From assembly GCA_900312665.1 (NCBI GenBank), contig ONZQ02000011.1, forward strand, positions 511,454 through 575,453: a DNA stretch of 64,000 nt, in the 5' to 3' direction. This DNA comes from Cephalotrichum gorgonifer (Eukaryota > Ascomycota > Sordariomycetes > Microascales > Microascaceae). The position numbers were made by a program, and so were the translations under genes. Shown here one piece after another: positions 33,148 to 43,240 of the stretch (the stretch's first letter is position 1; each line of letters begins with the position of its first letter). A model generated the notes under the pieces. The model made no database searches and was not told where the DNA came from. It saw only the letters and a program-made list of their open reading frames with translations.

Positions 33148-36141
33148 TCAATCCCGCCCGCCATCGTCCTCCTCCTCGTCATCATAGCCCTCTCTATCCT
33201 CCTCATAATCATAGCCCTCTCTATCCTCCTCGCCAGGCTCCTCGTCATGAAGTTCATTCACCCACATCTCATCCGACCTGTCAACCACCCTCAACGCCCT
33301 CTCGCCCGCCAACCCGTCCGGCCCCGCCTCCTGCGCAAGCATGAGCCTCTCCAACCTCGGGCGGTCCGCGGCCGTCCCGCCCGGCGTACCCGGAACTCCG
33401 TTGTCCTCGTTCTCCGACCCCGCAACTAATCCGTTCCTCTCACAAAACTCCAGAAACACGCTCCAGGCCGGGTCCGTACCAAGAAGCTCCCTCCTGCCGA
33501 TGACCACAAGCCCGTACCTCGCCCTCGTCAGAGCAACGTTCATAGCGTTTTTCATGTTCACAATCCCCCATCCCAGTTTTCTATCTACCTCCAGGAATCT
33601 CTCCCTCGCCCGCGTCGTACAGAGTATCACCACGTCAAACTCCAACCCCTGAAACGCCTCTGTAGGGCCCACGTTGACCTCCCACATCCCGGCGCCCTCT
33701 TTCCTCAGCGCCGCGCGGAGGTGAATCACCTGCGCCTTGAAGGGACTCATCACGCAGATCTCCTTTTCCCCCACGAGGCCCGAAGCGGCCAGGGACGAGG
33801 CGTAGTGGACCGCAATCTGTACCTCGGCTGGGTTGTGCCAGCCTCCTCCGTCCCGCTCAATCTCGTCGTTGGATTCGTTGCTGTGGAAGAGGACGGGCCA
33901 GCGGCGACCGCGCCATTCGGTCCAATTGGAGAGGCGATCCGTCGCTTCCGCCTCCGGCTCTAGGGTATCGTGGTAGAAGAGGGCCGAGGGGACGGCCAGG
34001 ATAGCCGGATGGGATCTGTAGTTCCGGACCAGGTTCGCAAAGGCCGGTTTTTGGATCGGCAGCATGGACGGCCTCAGAACGGGAGGGGCCTGGCCTGCCT
34101 TGCCTCTTGCGAGGGGATGCTCACTGTAAACGGCTCTCCTAGATAGCCGAGCAAACAGAGACTCCTTTAGTGGTGACGATGGAAGTGACATCCGCGGAGC
34201 GAGTTGATACTCATCTCCCACCATGACAAGGATAGGTGCTGAGCCCGTCACTGGGGCGTCTGGGGGAGGTGACACGACGGCTATCGGGATGAGTGCCTCG
34301 GGCTCCATAGCCTGGCCCGCCTCGTCAATGAGAAGGGCTGACCAATGAAGACGATAGGGAGCCGTTTCTCCCTCCGAAGGACACAAGGCTCTAGTAAACC
34401 CCCGCTCCAGAGCGTAGATGTCCGAGTTGGTCATCCGAGCCTGCAGCAGGAGAGAGGCGTCACGACAGCTGGTCACCACAACCGTGTAAGCCAGCAGTTT
34501 CTCAAGCGACGGGAGCGCAAAGGAATTGTCCTGGACATGGCAGAAGTGGAGGATAGACCCCGGGACCTCGGCAAACGTTCGAGTCGGTCTATTCAACCTT
34601 AGAAGCTCCGATGGCGAGAACTGTTCACGAAGCCGAATAGCAAGAGTATCAGCGGCCATCTCCGAGGGGGCGCATAGCAAAATGTGCGATATTCCGTTTG
34701 TGTTACGAATTAGCTGCAGGGCAACCTCGATAACGGTCTTTGTCTTTCCGGTCCCCGGAGGTCCAGACACGAGGTAGGGCAGGGTACCGTAGTCTTGCTT
34801 GCAGATTGCCTCAACTGCCTTTTTCTGCTCCCAGTTAAGCTGGCTATCGAAGAATAGCTGCCGGAACGCTCCACGGTGTAATTTAGTCTGGAGCCTGCTA
34901 TCCGCCTCAGTAGGGAACAGCATTGACCGGAGCCACGAGGGCCGCCGCTCCACATCCACGCCATCCGTGTCATCCGGGGCTAGTGTGTTGTCTGAGAGAA
35001 TGCCCTGGGCAACGGCCAGCGCAAGGTGCATGGGTAAGTATCTCGACTCCGGCACATGAAAGCGTACGTTGAAATAAAACTGCAGCCGCTGAGGCGACCC
35101 GAACTTATACCCACGGCCGAAGTTGATTTCCGGAAGCCCATCAACCTTGACGGATAAAAGTTCGGACGCTTTGTTAACGGCCGTAACTCTTCCGAGGAAG
35201 ATCACGCCAATCCATCCCGGGACCTTTAGGATGCGGCCGTAATGTTCCTTTCGCGGCCGGGTCATGGCAATGAATTCGTTTGTGCCATGAAGCCTTCCTG
35301 ACTCGTCATGGACGAGCTGTCGCAATTCGACCACATCGTCCTCTTCCACGAAAGGAGTATCTTCCCTTAGCCCAGGTACGGAGAGCGAAACAGATGCGGA
35401 TCCCATATCCGCATCGTCGAAGGCTATGATAGTAGCCTGATCGTAGAGTAAATAGTAGGCATCGTTATCTTTCTTCTGAGACTCGAGTTCCTCATCAAGG
35501 TGAGCTCGAAAAAAAGTTTCGTAAGATGGAGGGGAAAGGGCTCTAGGATGGGGAGACGCCGATGAGCCCACGTGCTCGAGGAGAGGGTGCGCGAGGGGTG
35601 GATGGTGAATATTTATCCGAAGGCCAGATGGGAGCACAAGATTGGCATGACCTGCAAAGTCGATGTGTCTTCGAGGGGGTGTTTTGCATACAAAACCTGG
35701 GAGATGATTTATCAGTCTAAAGGCCTCGGGGACAAATGGCGTAGCATAAACATCAAACTCCCACTCAGCACCCTCGCCAGTTTCGGAGTTGCCGGTGCGT
35801 GATGTTGAAGTATCAGCAGGCGGCGAGGGCACTTCTGAAAGACCCGGCGTTAAATCAACCTGTGTTGATTGACCAATGCGAGGCCAAGAGTTCAAGTAAT
35901 CTTGGTTTTTGTTGACGGGAAATGGCGTTGGGGGTGTGCTGGAGGCGTTGAAGGTAGGAGCGACTACCCCATGTGCGGTCAGGGCGCTTGCGGCAGGAAC
36001 GACCCCGTTCCCCACGGCTAGTGATGATGATCTAGAGGGTTGTGACGGCATAACTACGGCTTTATCTCCCGAGCCCGGATGGATTATCGGGATGGCTCTA
36101 GATTTGGGAGGACGTTGGAAGGTAGGTCGTGGCCACTCCAT
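33148..36141 (-). CDS. MOV10/SDE3-like SF1 RNA helicase
   Basis: A single exon of 997 residues. The start is the ATG at 36141; the in-frame GTG just before it is not used by fungi. The N-terminal 400 residues are divergent. The helicase core then shows Walker A GPPGTGKT (about 456-463), LLCAPSEMAADTLA, DEAGQ (about 603), GDEYQLAPRM, LVRNYRSHPAI, SPFKAQV, TEAFQGLEFDVVI and NVALTRARYGLVVIG. This set and order fit the Upf1 superfamily, closest to MOV10/SDE3/Armitage, whose members unwind RNA 5' to 3' and act in RNA silencing or retroelement control. All motifs look intact. It ends in an acidic tail with a duplicated REGYDYEED-type unit. The truncated ZNFX1-type relic lies 6 kb away and is a different branch, not a copy of this gene. 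Confidence 0.92.
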   Translation of the reverse strand: MEWPRPTFQRPPKSRAIPIIHPGSGDKAVVMPSQPSRSSSLAVGNGVVPAASALTAHGVVAPTFNASSTPPTPFPVNKNQDYLNSWPRIGQSTQVDLTPGLSEVPSPPADTSTSRTGNSETGEGAEWEFDVYATPFVPEAFRLINHLPGFVCKTPPRRHIDFAGHANLVLPSGLRINIHHPPLAHPLLEHVGSSASPHPRALSPPSYETFFRAHLDEELESQKKDNDAYYLLYDQATIIAFDDADMGSASVSLSVPGLREDTPFVEEDDVVELRQLVHDESGRLHGTNEFIAMTRPRKEHYGRILKVPGWIGVIFLGRVTAVNKASELLSVKVDGLPEINFGRGYKFGSPQRLQFYFNVRFHVPESRYLPMHLALAVAQGILSDNTLAPDDTDGVDVERRPSWLRSMLFPTEADSRLQTKLHRGAFRQLFFDSQLNWEQKKAVEAICKQDYGTLPYLVSGPPGTGKTKTVIEVALQLIRNTNGISHILLCAPSEMAADTLAIRLREQFSPSELLRLNRPTRTFAEVPGSILHFCHVQDNSFALPSLEKLLAYTVVVTSCRDASLLLQARMTNSDIYALERGFTRALCPSEGETAPYRLHWSALLIDEAGQAMEPEALIPIAVVSPPPDAPVTGSAPILVMVGDEYQLAPRMSLPSSPLKESLFARLSRRAVYSEHPLARGKAGQAPPVLRPSMLPIQKPAFANLVRNYRSHPAILAVPSALFYHDTLEPEAEATDRLSNWTEWRGRRWPVLFHSNESNDEIERDGGGWHNPAEVQIAVHYASSLAASGLVGEKEICVMSPFKAQVIHLRAALRKEGAGMWEVNVGPTEAFQGLEFDVVILCTTRARERFLEVDRKLGWGIVNMKNAMNVALTRARYGLVVIGRRELLGTDPAWSVFLEFCERNGLVAGSENEDNGVPGTPGGTAADRPRLERLMLAQEAGPDGLAGERALRVVDRSDEMWVNELHDEEPGEEDREGYDYEEDREGYDDEEEDDGGRD
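33178..33235. repeat. Short coding duplication in helicase tail
   Basis: A 27-bp segment (ATAGCCCTCTCTATCCTCCT core) is present twice in tandem and encodes the repeated acidic Asp/Glu/Tyr unit at the C terminus. Confidence 0.85.
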
Positions 36142-37490
36142 CACGGTGCTTGGGGTCGATGAGCCCGTTCCGCGAGAATGAGGTTACGCCTGGTAGGAGA
36201 CCGGAGACCAGAGACCGTAATAACCAGAGCGGTGGGGATGAGAATCAAACTTCATCGGGGATGGTTTGGTTATTCCGTATCACAATATGGAGGAGTCGTA
36301 TCATGGTGTTCATCTCGTTGTCTTGAGTGTTGGTTCTGGGGAATTCGGCCGTATCGAAGGCCATCAGGCTGCCACATATCCCTTGGGCCGTACTTCGATA
36401 AACCAAAATGTAATAATGTCAGCAAATTGCACTCAGCTGGCTGCAGAGAGGACGTGAGTCGCATCGCGGCCTGCATCTGCCCACGTCGACATCTATAAAT
36501 GGATACTATGAGTGCCATCGGTGGTGGCTATGGGGGTAAAATATATATTTCGGTGCCCTGCGCATGGCGACTTCAATGTTAGATGACACAGGTATTCTGT
36601 ATACATACATGCGAGACAGGTCCTGCTGCCATATACAGATCGACGGATAAATGACTTGCCCAGTATTTGATGGACAGCATGATGGCGACTTGTAACTGAC
36701 AGTGGTCAGCTGTCAGCTGTCAACCGACATGGTGCGGTTTGGAGCTTCATGTTCCCCAGATTCACCTGCACTCGATGCTCGGTCGTTGCTCATTATAACG
36801 TATTACGGGTCTAGCGCCCGCTGGAGCGCTAGAGGCTGTCGAACTATTATGTAGTTCTTCGTAGAAGTTAGGCGGGAAGAAACATATTTTAAACCGTACT
36901 TTGCTGTCAACGGCGGAGGGGGTAGCAAGTTATTGGTCGCGCCTGTCTCTGGTCTTGAACCTTGCGAGGACAGGTGGGAATGAGGGAGTATTCCTATTCG
37001 GGGACAAACCCACTAATGGCGGAGGGGACCAGACGGTCCAGATTCTATTACAGCGTTGGACAAGGTTCTCCACATCCCCCAGACAAAAATCATCCAAACA
37101 CAGGCAGGTAATAATAGTAGTAGCGTTGTAATACATGTAATACATTATTCTCGTGCTCGTCGATTCGACGGAAGGAGTGAACGATTTTCTGTTCCTCAAA
37201 AGTGGGTCGGGCTGTGGAACAAACGCCTGGCCAACCCAACCCCCAGATTCGTCTATGATGGCCTCCCTCCCTTCACTTCAATCTGTCATCTCATGAGCCA
37301 GCCCACACCGGCGGCCCCGGAGCTCTATACTCTCGAGGATCAAGAGAAGGAACATCCCGCCACGCTCCTGCGTCGAACAGCTCCTGGGATATGAGGATAC
37401 CTAAAAACCCCAGGGGGTCTCTTTAGCAGTGAACACAGAGCCTTGCAGTAGATGGAGCTGTTCCACCAAGTCTGGGTCATGTACGCGGGG
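36142..37490. other. Intergenic to assembly gap
   Basis: No supported gene. A perfect 7-bp-arm hairpin (CTAGCGC...GCGCTAG) lies at 36811-36832. The last 100 bp before the gap may include the 3' end of the AA9 gene, but no conserved motif can be read there. Confidence 0.5.
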
Positions 37491-37763
37491 NNNNNNNNNN
37501 NNNNNNNNNNNNNNNNNNNNNNNNNNNNNNNNNNNNNNNNNNNNNNNNNNNNNNNNNNNNNNNNNNNNNNNNNNNNNNNNNNNNNNNNNNNNNNNNNNNN
37601 NNNNNNNNNNNNNNNNNNNNNNNNNNNNNNNNNNNNNNNNNNNNNNNNNNNNNNNNNNNNNNNNNNNNNNNNNNNNNNNNNNNNNNNNNNNNNNNNNNNN
37701 NNNNNNNNNNNNNNNNNNNNNNNNNNNNNNNNNNNNNNNNNNNNNNNNNNNNNNNNNNNNNNN
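37491..37763. other. Assembly gap (273 N)
   Basis: A run of N flanked by G runs on both sides (GGGG before, nine G after), which suggests that a poly-G or GC-rich tract defeated sequencing. It removes the 3' end of the AA9 gene. Confidence 1.
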
Positions 37764-37780
37764 GGGGGGGGGTTCCGTAC

Positions 37781-38901
37781 CTGGATCATCATTCGAATAA
37801 GCCCCTGGAAACCTTACAGTCGGCCCAGGGGTACCTGTTGTGTAACAAAAGGTCAGCCGCTTCGCCCGCAACACCAACTTGTCCCTGTTAGTCGAGACCT
37901 ACCGCCGCCGGGGCCTAGAATGTTTATTTGCGCGCAGTTGACGAAGAACTGCGTCTCGTTCCACTTTGCCCACGGGTATATCTGCTCTGCGCGGAGGAGG
38001 TATTCCCCGGGCGGCGTCGACTCGGGGATTCGGATTACGAACTGCTTAATATCAGTAAATTCCATCCCATCCCTTCCAGTACTACTGCTCGTATTCGAGC
38101 TTGGATGGAGAATTGTCACCTCGTGTAAACCCTGTAGCATCCATTGTGCATCATGCTCATGGCCAGGTTCCCCGGCAAGGGTGAGATTGAGGCCGACCTC
38201 CTCAATTTTGAACCACTCCCCGCTGCCGTCGTAGTCCCTGACATCGGTGCCGAGAGGGGATTTGGATAGGTAGGCTAGCCCCGGGCCGGGATGGTAAAAG
38301 TCGCGCCCGATCTTATTTCACGCGGCAGAAGTCAGAAGCTGGGCGTCCTACGGTACGAAGCGATATTGACGGCTGAGAGACTTCATACCATGCTAGACGA
38401 TAGAAACCCGACGGTACCCCCGGCCACTACCGTCGCAACATCAGATCCTCTTCCTGATATTGTGGCGTTCCTGCCGCATCTCATATTCTCGGAATTTACG
38501 TCCAGCATCGGGTTCTCCTGGTAGAGTGGGAGATTGGGGATGGTGTAGGTAGCCGGGCCGGCAGTGACATTTCTAACTCATATCCGTATCAGCCTGTGAG
38601 TCCCCCCAACCAAGATCCCAAGATGACCGAGGAATAGGTTTTGTAAACGATGTTTTTTCTGAGCTTATCATACCTGACATATTGCCACGGTTCGGTCTCG
38701 GTTCCATTGGTGACGAGTCTGTGGAAGCAGTCTGTGCGGGGAGCAGTGTTCAGCAGGCACTTTCTTAAGACGCCCTCGATTACATGTATGTGTGGTGGTG
38801 TGGTGGGACAGGATGGACAAGACCGGGTTAAACGTACAATGACCGAGGGCCCGGGGCAGTACCGCCCCCGCCCCCACGACAAAGCATACTCCGCCTCGCA
38901 T
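37781..38901 (-). CDS. AA9 lytic polysaccharide monooxygenase, 3' end lost in gap
   Basis: At least five exons (38901-38838, 38731-38674, 38572-38389, 38311-37903, 37834-37781) join with introns of 106, 101, 77 and 68 nt. A 20-residue signal peptide ends before His21, the N-terminal copper-binding His (HYCFHRL, rebuilt across intron 1). WQYVRNVT, MRCGRNAT, the second copper ligand His109 (FYHPGPGLAYLSK), GSGEWFKI, TPPGEYLLR, NCAQIN and GTPGPTVRFPGAYS follow. AA9 enzymes oxidatively cleave cellulose outside the cell and help GH7 cellulases. Two active-site positions look altered: Trp216 where a second-sphere His is usual (EQIYPW) and Phe225 where the axial Tyr is usual (TQFFVNC). The final residues fall in the assembly gap. 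The last donor (37780) is uncertain. Confidence 0.88.
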
Positions 38902-40283
38902 GGCTATGTAAGGTTCGGCAACACGGCCGGACGGCCGTTCGGAACTACCGATAAGCACGCGGCGCGGAGACAAAGCCTTGCCTTTTAATAATAATAATGG
39001 GGGGCAAGACGAAGAACTTGAGGGTAAAAGTTCTAGGATGGATTTTAACTCAGTTATATTCTTCGAGAAAACTTGGAAGACCTGGAATGGGGGAGACCCG
39101 GCTAAATCCACCGTTCCCCATGACCAGTGATAGTTACATTCGGTTCTAGCCGAGTTAAAATTTTGGCTGAGGGACTGAGTGAGTCGTGGATGCGGCCTCT
39201 CACGTTTGCAGTTAATTGCTTTCCTGTACCCCACAGGCGGATATATTAACTACCGTCCCCCCATCGCGGGTACTGCGTGATGTAGTAGCCGGGGCGCGGC
39301 ACGTGTTCGGGTGTGAGCTACACGCGGGGACGGAGGTCTACGTGCCGGTGTTCATAACTCCGAGCATGGCGAGTACTGCTGAGACGGAGGGCATGTGTGC
39401 TGCGGAGGTTACGGATGAGGTACCGGGCCTGCCGAAGACCGCCGAGGGGGACGGAGCCGGCGGCGGCTAGGAGAGCGCCTTATGAGACTGGCCCCCAGAT
39501 CTACGAAGACGTCGGTAGAAGATCTAGGTCTCGCTGCTCGGGGGAAGAGCGATGATCATGGTAGGGCTGGCTGTGGGGGTGGAGTACGACATTACCATGT
39601 AGGAGTACCAATGCATCCAGAATGGTCCACTATACAAGTAATATTATACATAAATGTCAGAGTGACAAATCAGGAGATTAGCTCTCTTGGAGGTACCAAG
39701 TTTAAGGCTATTCCAAAATTCGAATGTTCGCAGCGAGCTTCATAACCGTACGGACGGTCGTATATACAGTATTACCTATATTATTCTATGAAAGGGGGAG
39801 GTATTCGGGCCTTTCGTTGCTTATCCAGTGCCTTCTCAATGCCGCTTGATCATTTTTGCTGGGCGACTGTTGCGCTTTCAACGGGGTGCTAGAGATCCGA
39901 AATGAGCCGAGCTGTGATTGGGCTAGGCGGTCGAAGGATGCCGCCGCTAGCGGATATCGGGACAATATTGAATCCTTGGGGTAAAAAAGGCCCAGTTGGT
40001 GCCTAGATCTCTGGACGCCACCCGGCACACCGAGCCGGAATCTGTTTCCGATGGGGGTGAGGTTAGTTAATATGTGGTACGAGTATAAAGTAGTCTGACC
40101 ACCCACCCCGATCGAGCGGTGCTCCTCTCTTTCTCTTGAAAAGCGAGAATAGCTTGGCATCCAACTTTTTATCGTCACTCGTTCAAGAAGGCCTTCTCTA
40201 TTGAAGCCGTCCAATCGTTCAAAAGAAAGAAGAAGAAAAAAACTTAAATCAAAGCTCCTCCCTTCTCCGAAACCAACGCAAAA
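38902..40283. other. Divergent intergenic region
   Basis: Separates the divergent AA9 gene and small secreted-protein gene. It holds an AAT repeat near 38985-38999 and a TATAAAG about 200 bp before the 40284 start. A short open frame at 39216-39470 (+) lacks an ATG start and motifs. Confidence 0.55.
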
Positions 40284-40814
40284 ATGGCTCTCCGCCTCCT
40301 CACCCTCGCGGCCCTCCTCTCCACCTCGGCCCTCGCCAAGACCGACCTCGAGGGCTGCACGTCCTCCGACGGCGTCCACACCGTGACCGGCCGCAACGAC
40401 ATCCAGCCCTACTTCACGCGCATCTGGTACGTCCCCGAGACGGGCGAGATCTGCGAGATCCTGGACTGCGGCGGCGGCCGCGCGCCCCCCAAGACCAACG
40501 TGCCCGGCTGCGGAAATTACAAGGGCACCGAGACCTACTCGCCCAAGTTCCTGCCCTCGAGCACCTCGTCCGTCGCGGCGCCCGAGTCCACCGCCGACGA
40601 CGCGGAGGCCACGGACTCCGCCACCGGCACGGCTTCCGGCACCGGGTCCCAGATCACGCCTGCGCCGTCGGGCGCGGGTAATGCGGATGCTAGCGGGACC
40701 GAGGAGGACGGCCCGGAGGAGAGCGGCGATGAGGGTTCGGGAGCTGCCGCGATGGGCGTCTCTGTGATGGGCGGCCTGGCCGTTATTGGCGCTGCCGCCT
40801 GGGGACTGTTCTAG
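40284..40814 (+). CDS. Small secreted GPI-type protein
   Basis: A single exon of 176 codons. Residues 1-18 form a signal peptide (ALA-K). The mature domain has four cysteines (25, 57, 62, 76) and the segment TGEICEILDCGGGRAPPKT, which I recall from a fungal family often labelled a siderophore-biosynthesis protein without biochemical support. A Ser/Thr/Ala-rich spacer and a terminal hydrophobic helix (about 153-176) with no charged tail suggest a GPI anchor. It is probably a cell-surface protein; its function is not known. A TATA-like element lies about 200 bp upstream. Confidence 0.85.
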   Translation: MALRLLTLAALLSTSALAKTDLEGCTSSDGVHTVTGRNDIQPYFTRIWYVPETGEICEILDCGGGRAPPKTNVPGCGNYKGTETYSPKFLPSSTSSVAAPESTADDAEATDSATGTASGTGSQITPAPSGAGNADASGTEEDGPEESGDEGSGAAAMGVSVMGGLAVIGAAAWGLF

Positions 40815-41406
40815 GCATATGAGATGGAGGGAGTAAAGGTGGCTTAATATAAATACATGACGATGATGGGATTTTTGTTACGGCTTCTCGTGTGGGCCAG
40901 CCTTTGATATGGTAGCGAATGTCCATCGATAATTACCTGTACATGTGAAAAAGGATTGGACGATTCGCTTGTGTTCGCATATGAATGAAGCACGACTGCT
41001 CCTTAGCTCCATTGATGCTTGCCTCATTAGCTTGGTCCCTGTCCTTGTAGTACAAAATTCTTCATGCAGGCGCTTGGTAATCATCCCACCCAAAAGAATT
41101 TCCAGCTGCGGCTGCCAACACCTGGGCCCACCCCACGCCAACGCCACACCCACATCACACCACACGCGCCTCAGGGGATTTTCCCGAAGAACCGACCAAA
41201 TTTTTCCCAAGCCTCGAACTTCAGAGAAGCTTCATTCCACCCTTGCCAGCCCGAAGGTCCCCCCATCACCAACCGACCCATCCACCCACCCACCGCCCCG
41301 TCTTCGCATCAACGAAAACGACCGAAGCAAGGAATCGCGCCCTCCTCTTGTCCCCTCGACAAGACACTAAAACTCAAAGTTCCGACACCACAGTCCCTCA
41401 TTCACA
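40815..41406. other. Intergenic, Tim17 promoter
   Basis: No gene; the C-rich stretch from about 41100 to 41400 is probably the Tim17 5' UTR and promoter. Confidence 0.55.
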
Positions 41407-42025
41407 ATGAATCACGAGCGCGATCCCTGTCCCTGGGTCATCCTCAATGACTTTGGCGGTGCCTTCTGCATGGGTGTATGCAACCTCCCCCTTTTTATCC
41501 TCCTCTCCCGCCGCCTCCCTAGATCTGATCTGACGTGATCCGCGCATATAGGCCATCGGAGGAACCATCTGGCACGGCGTAAAGGGCTTCCGGAACAGCC
41601 CCTACGGCGAGCGCCGCATGGGCGCCATCACGGCCGTGAAGCTCCGCGCCCCCGTCCTCGGCGGCAACTTCGGCGTCTGGGGCGGCCTCTTCTCTACCTT
41701 CGACTGCGCCGTCAAGGGCCTGCGGAAGAAGGAGGACCCCTACAACGCCATCATCGCCGGCTTCTTCACCGGCGGCGCGCTGGCCGTGCGTGGCGGGTAC
41801 AAGGCGATGAGGAACGGCGCCATCGGCTGCGCGGTGCTGCTGGCCGTCATCGAGGGCGTCGGTATCGGCATCGGGAAGTACTTCGCGGGGAACACGAAGC
41901 TTGAGGTGAGTTTTTTTCTACCCCCCTGGGCGAAGGTTGGTGATGGGAGAGGTTCTCGTGTGCTGACCGGCATTATTTTTTTCCAGGCTCCGCTTCCGCC
42001 GACAGCAGAGAGGCAGATGGCCTAA
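41407..42025 (+). CDS. TIM17: Mitochondrial import translocase subunit Tim17
   Basis: Three exons (41407-41475, 41552-41905, 41987-42025), with introns of 76 and 81 nt, encode 153 residues, close to the yeast length of 158. The N terminus (MNHERDPCPWVILNDFGGAFCMG) continues across intron 1 into AIGGTIWHGVKGFRNSP, the family hallmark. The PRAT signature is complete: R-KKE-D followed by six residues, AG, three residues and G (RKKEDPYNAIIAGFFTGG). Four hydrophobic helices are present. Tim17 is the core of the TIM23 channel of the inner membrane and carries presequence proteins into the matrix. The last 12 residues come from the tiny third exon. The gene is convergent with DUG2. Confidence 0.97.
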
Positions 42026-43240
42026 TCTGCGAGCGACTTTTCTTTCTTCCCTTTCCCGCCCCCCGTTGGGTTGGGGGTCGATTTTCGCGCCAGATCGATT
42101 GCGTTTGTCCAACAACTCATTACTGAGAGCCCAAGGATAATTCGAGAATCTCGGAAGGAAAATCGATAACCCGCCTTCGACCACGGGAAAGGAAGGAAAG
42201 AGGACGCGCCAAACCACAACTCTCCTCTCCTTGTTCCTTTTTTCTTCTTACAAAAAACCACTTTTTCCCGTCATTGCGATCGATTCATCGATATCTGTTT
42301 ATTATTTCTTCGGCGCCATCATCGAGCGGATTGATGCCGTGTACCACCTTTCGCTCCCACCCAACACGAGGGACTCGACACACCATCTATAATCTGCATT
42401 GCTTTTATTTCGTTACGGGAGGGTCTCGGCGTTGGGAAATTAACCAATAGAATCTCATGCTCTTTTATTCGAAGTTTCAACATCGGAGATCGATAAGACT
42501 GAGAGGTGGGCGGAGGGGGAAGCGCTCAGGAACGGGGTGTATCCGCGGTTCATAAGGGAGAGGAGGGGCCCGGGAAAGAGCCTCCGATTAGACAGGGAGG
42601 AAGAGGGAAGGGAGAGGGATAGCCATATACGAGAAATGATCTCGCGTGGTATGTCACAGTGATGGTTGACGAACTGGCCAGACGGGGGTCCAAAATCGCC
42701 CTCCGTGGCTACAAGGGGGTGAAACGGAAGTACTACTACTGTACTAGAGGTGTGTAAGACCAATATGTTGTCCTGGAGAAAGAATCCCTCTAAAGGATGG
42801 GGAGGAATGTACGTGTACGATACGTTTTCTCGTTTGCGTTGCTGCGTCTTTTCGTGATACATGGACGTCCATCCTATGGAGTCTTAACAGGAGAGATAGA
42901 CTCCTCGAGGACTGTGTTTGTCTGTTGACCGTTCGTCCGCCGACTTAACGCAACCCAGAGCCAGAACCATTGATGCCCAGTGGAACCAGTCGCACAAGCT
43001 CATAACGTCATGTAGTACCAGGTTAAAACTGATCTTCTATCTCGCACGCGGAACACCCGCTCGTAATATGTGTAAATCAACATTTTGCCATTGCCGTTTT
43101 GTTAAGACCCTCCAAACGCCGTACATAGCCCGCACCTTGCACGTCCCCTTCTATATGCCTTCCGTCTTACCTCTTCCCCCAAAACCATCTTGGTATCATT
43201 CTTGTAGACAGTCATCCCCAACCCCCCCCCGTCGCCTTCC
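42026..43240. other. Convergent 3' region, Tim17/DUG2
   Basis: About 1.2 kb between facing stop codons. Only short frames without motifs; nothing else seen. Confidence 0.6.

Noticed and set aside
36811..36832. Perfect hairpin CTAGCGC...GCGCTAG
   Set aside because: A single short palindrome with no repeat partner, gene or transposon boundary that could give it meaning.
21434..38901. Biosynthetic or cellulase gene cluster
   Set aside because: GH7 and AA9 are the only two cellulose-active genes here, 16 kb apart with unrelated genes between them; no synthase, transporter or pathway regulator links them.
39216..39470. Plus-strand frame upstream of the AA9 gene
   Set aside because: It does not begin with ATG and has no motif; it lies in the AA9 promoter region.
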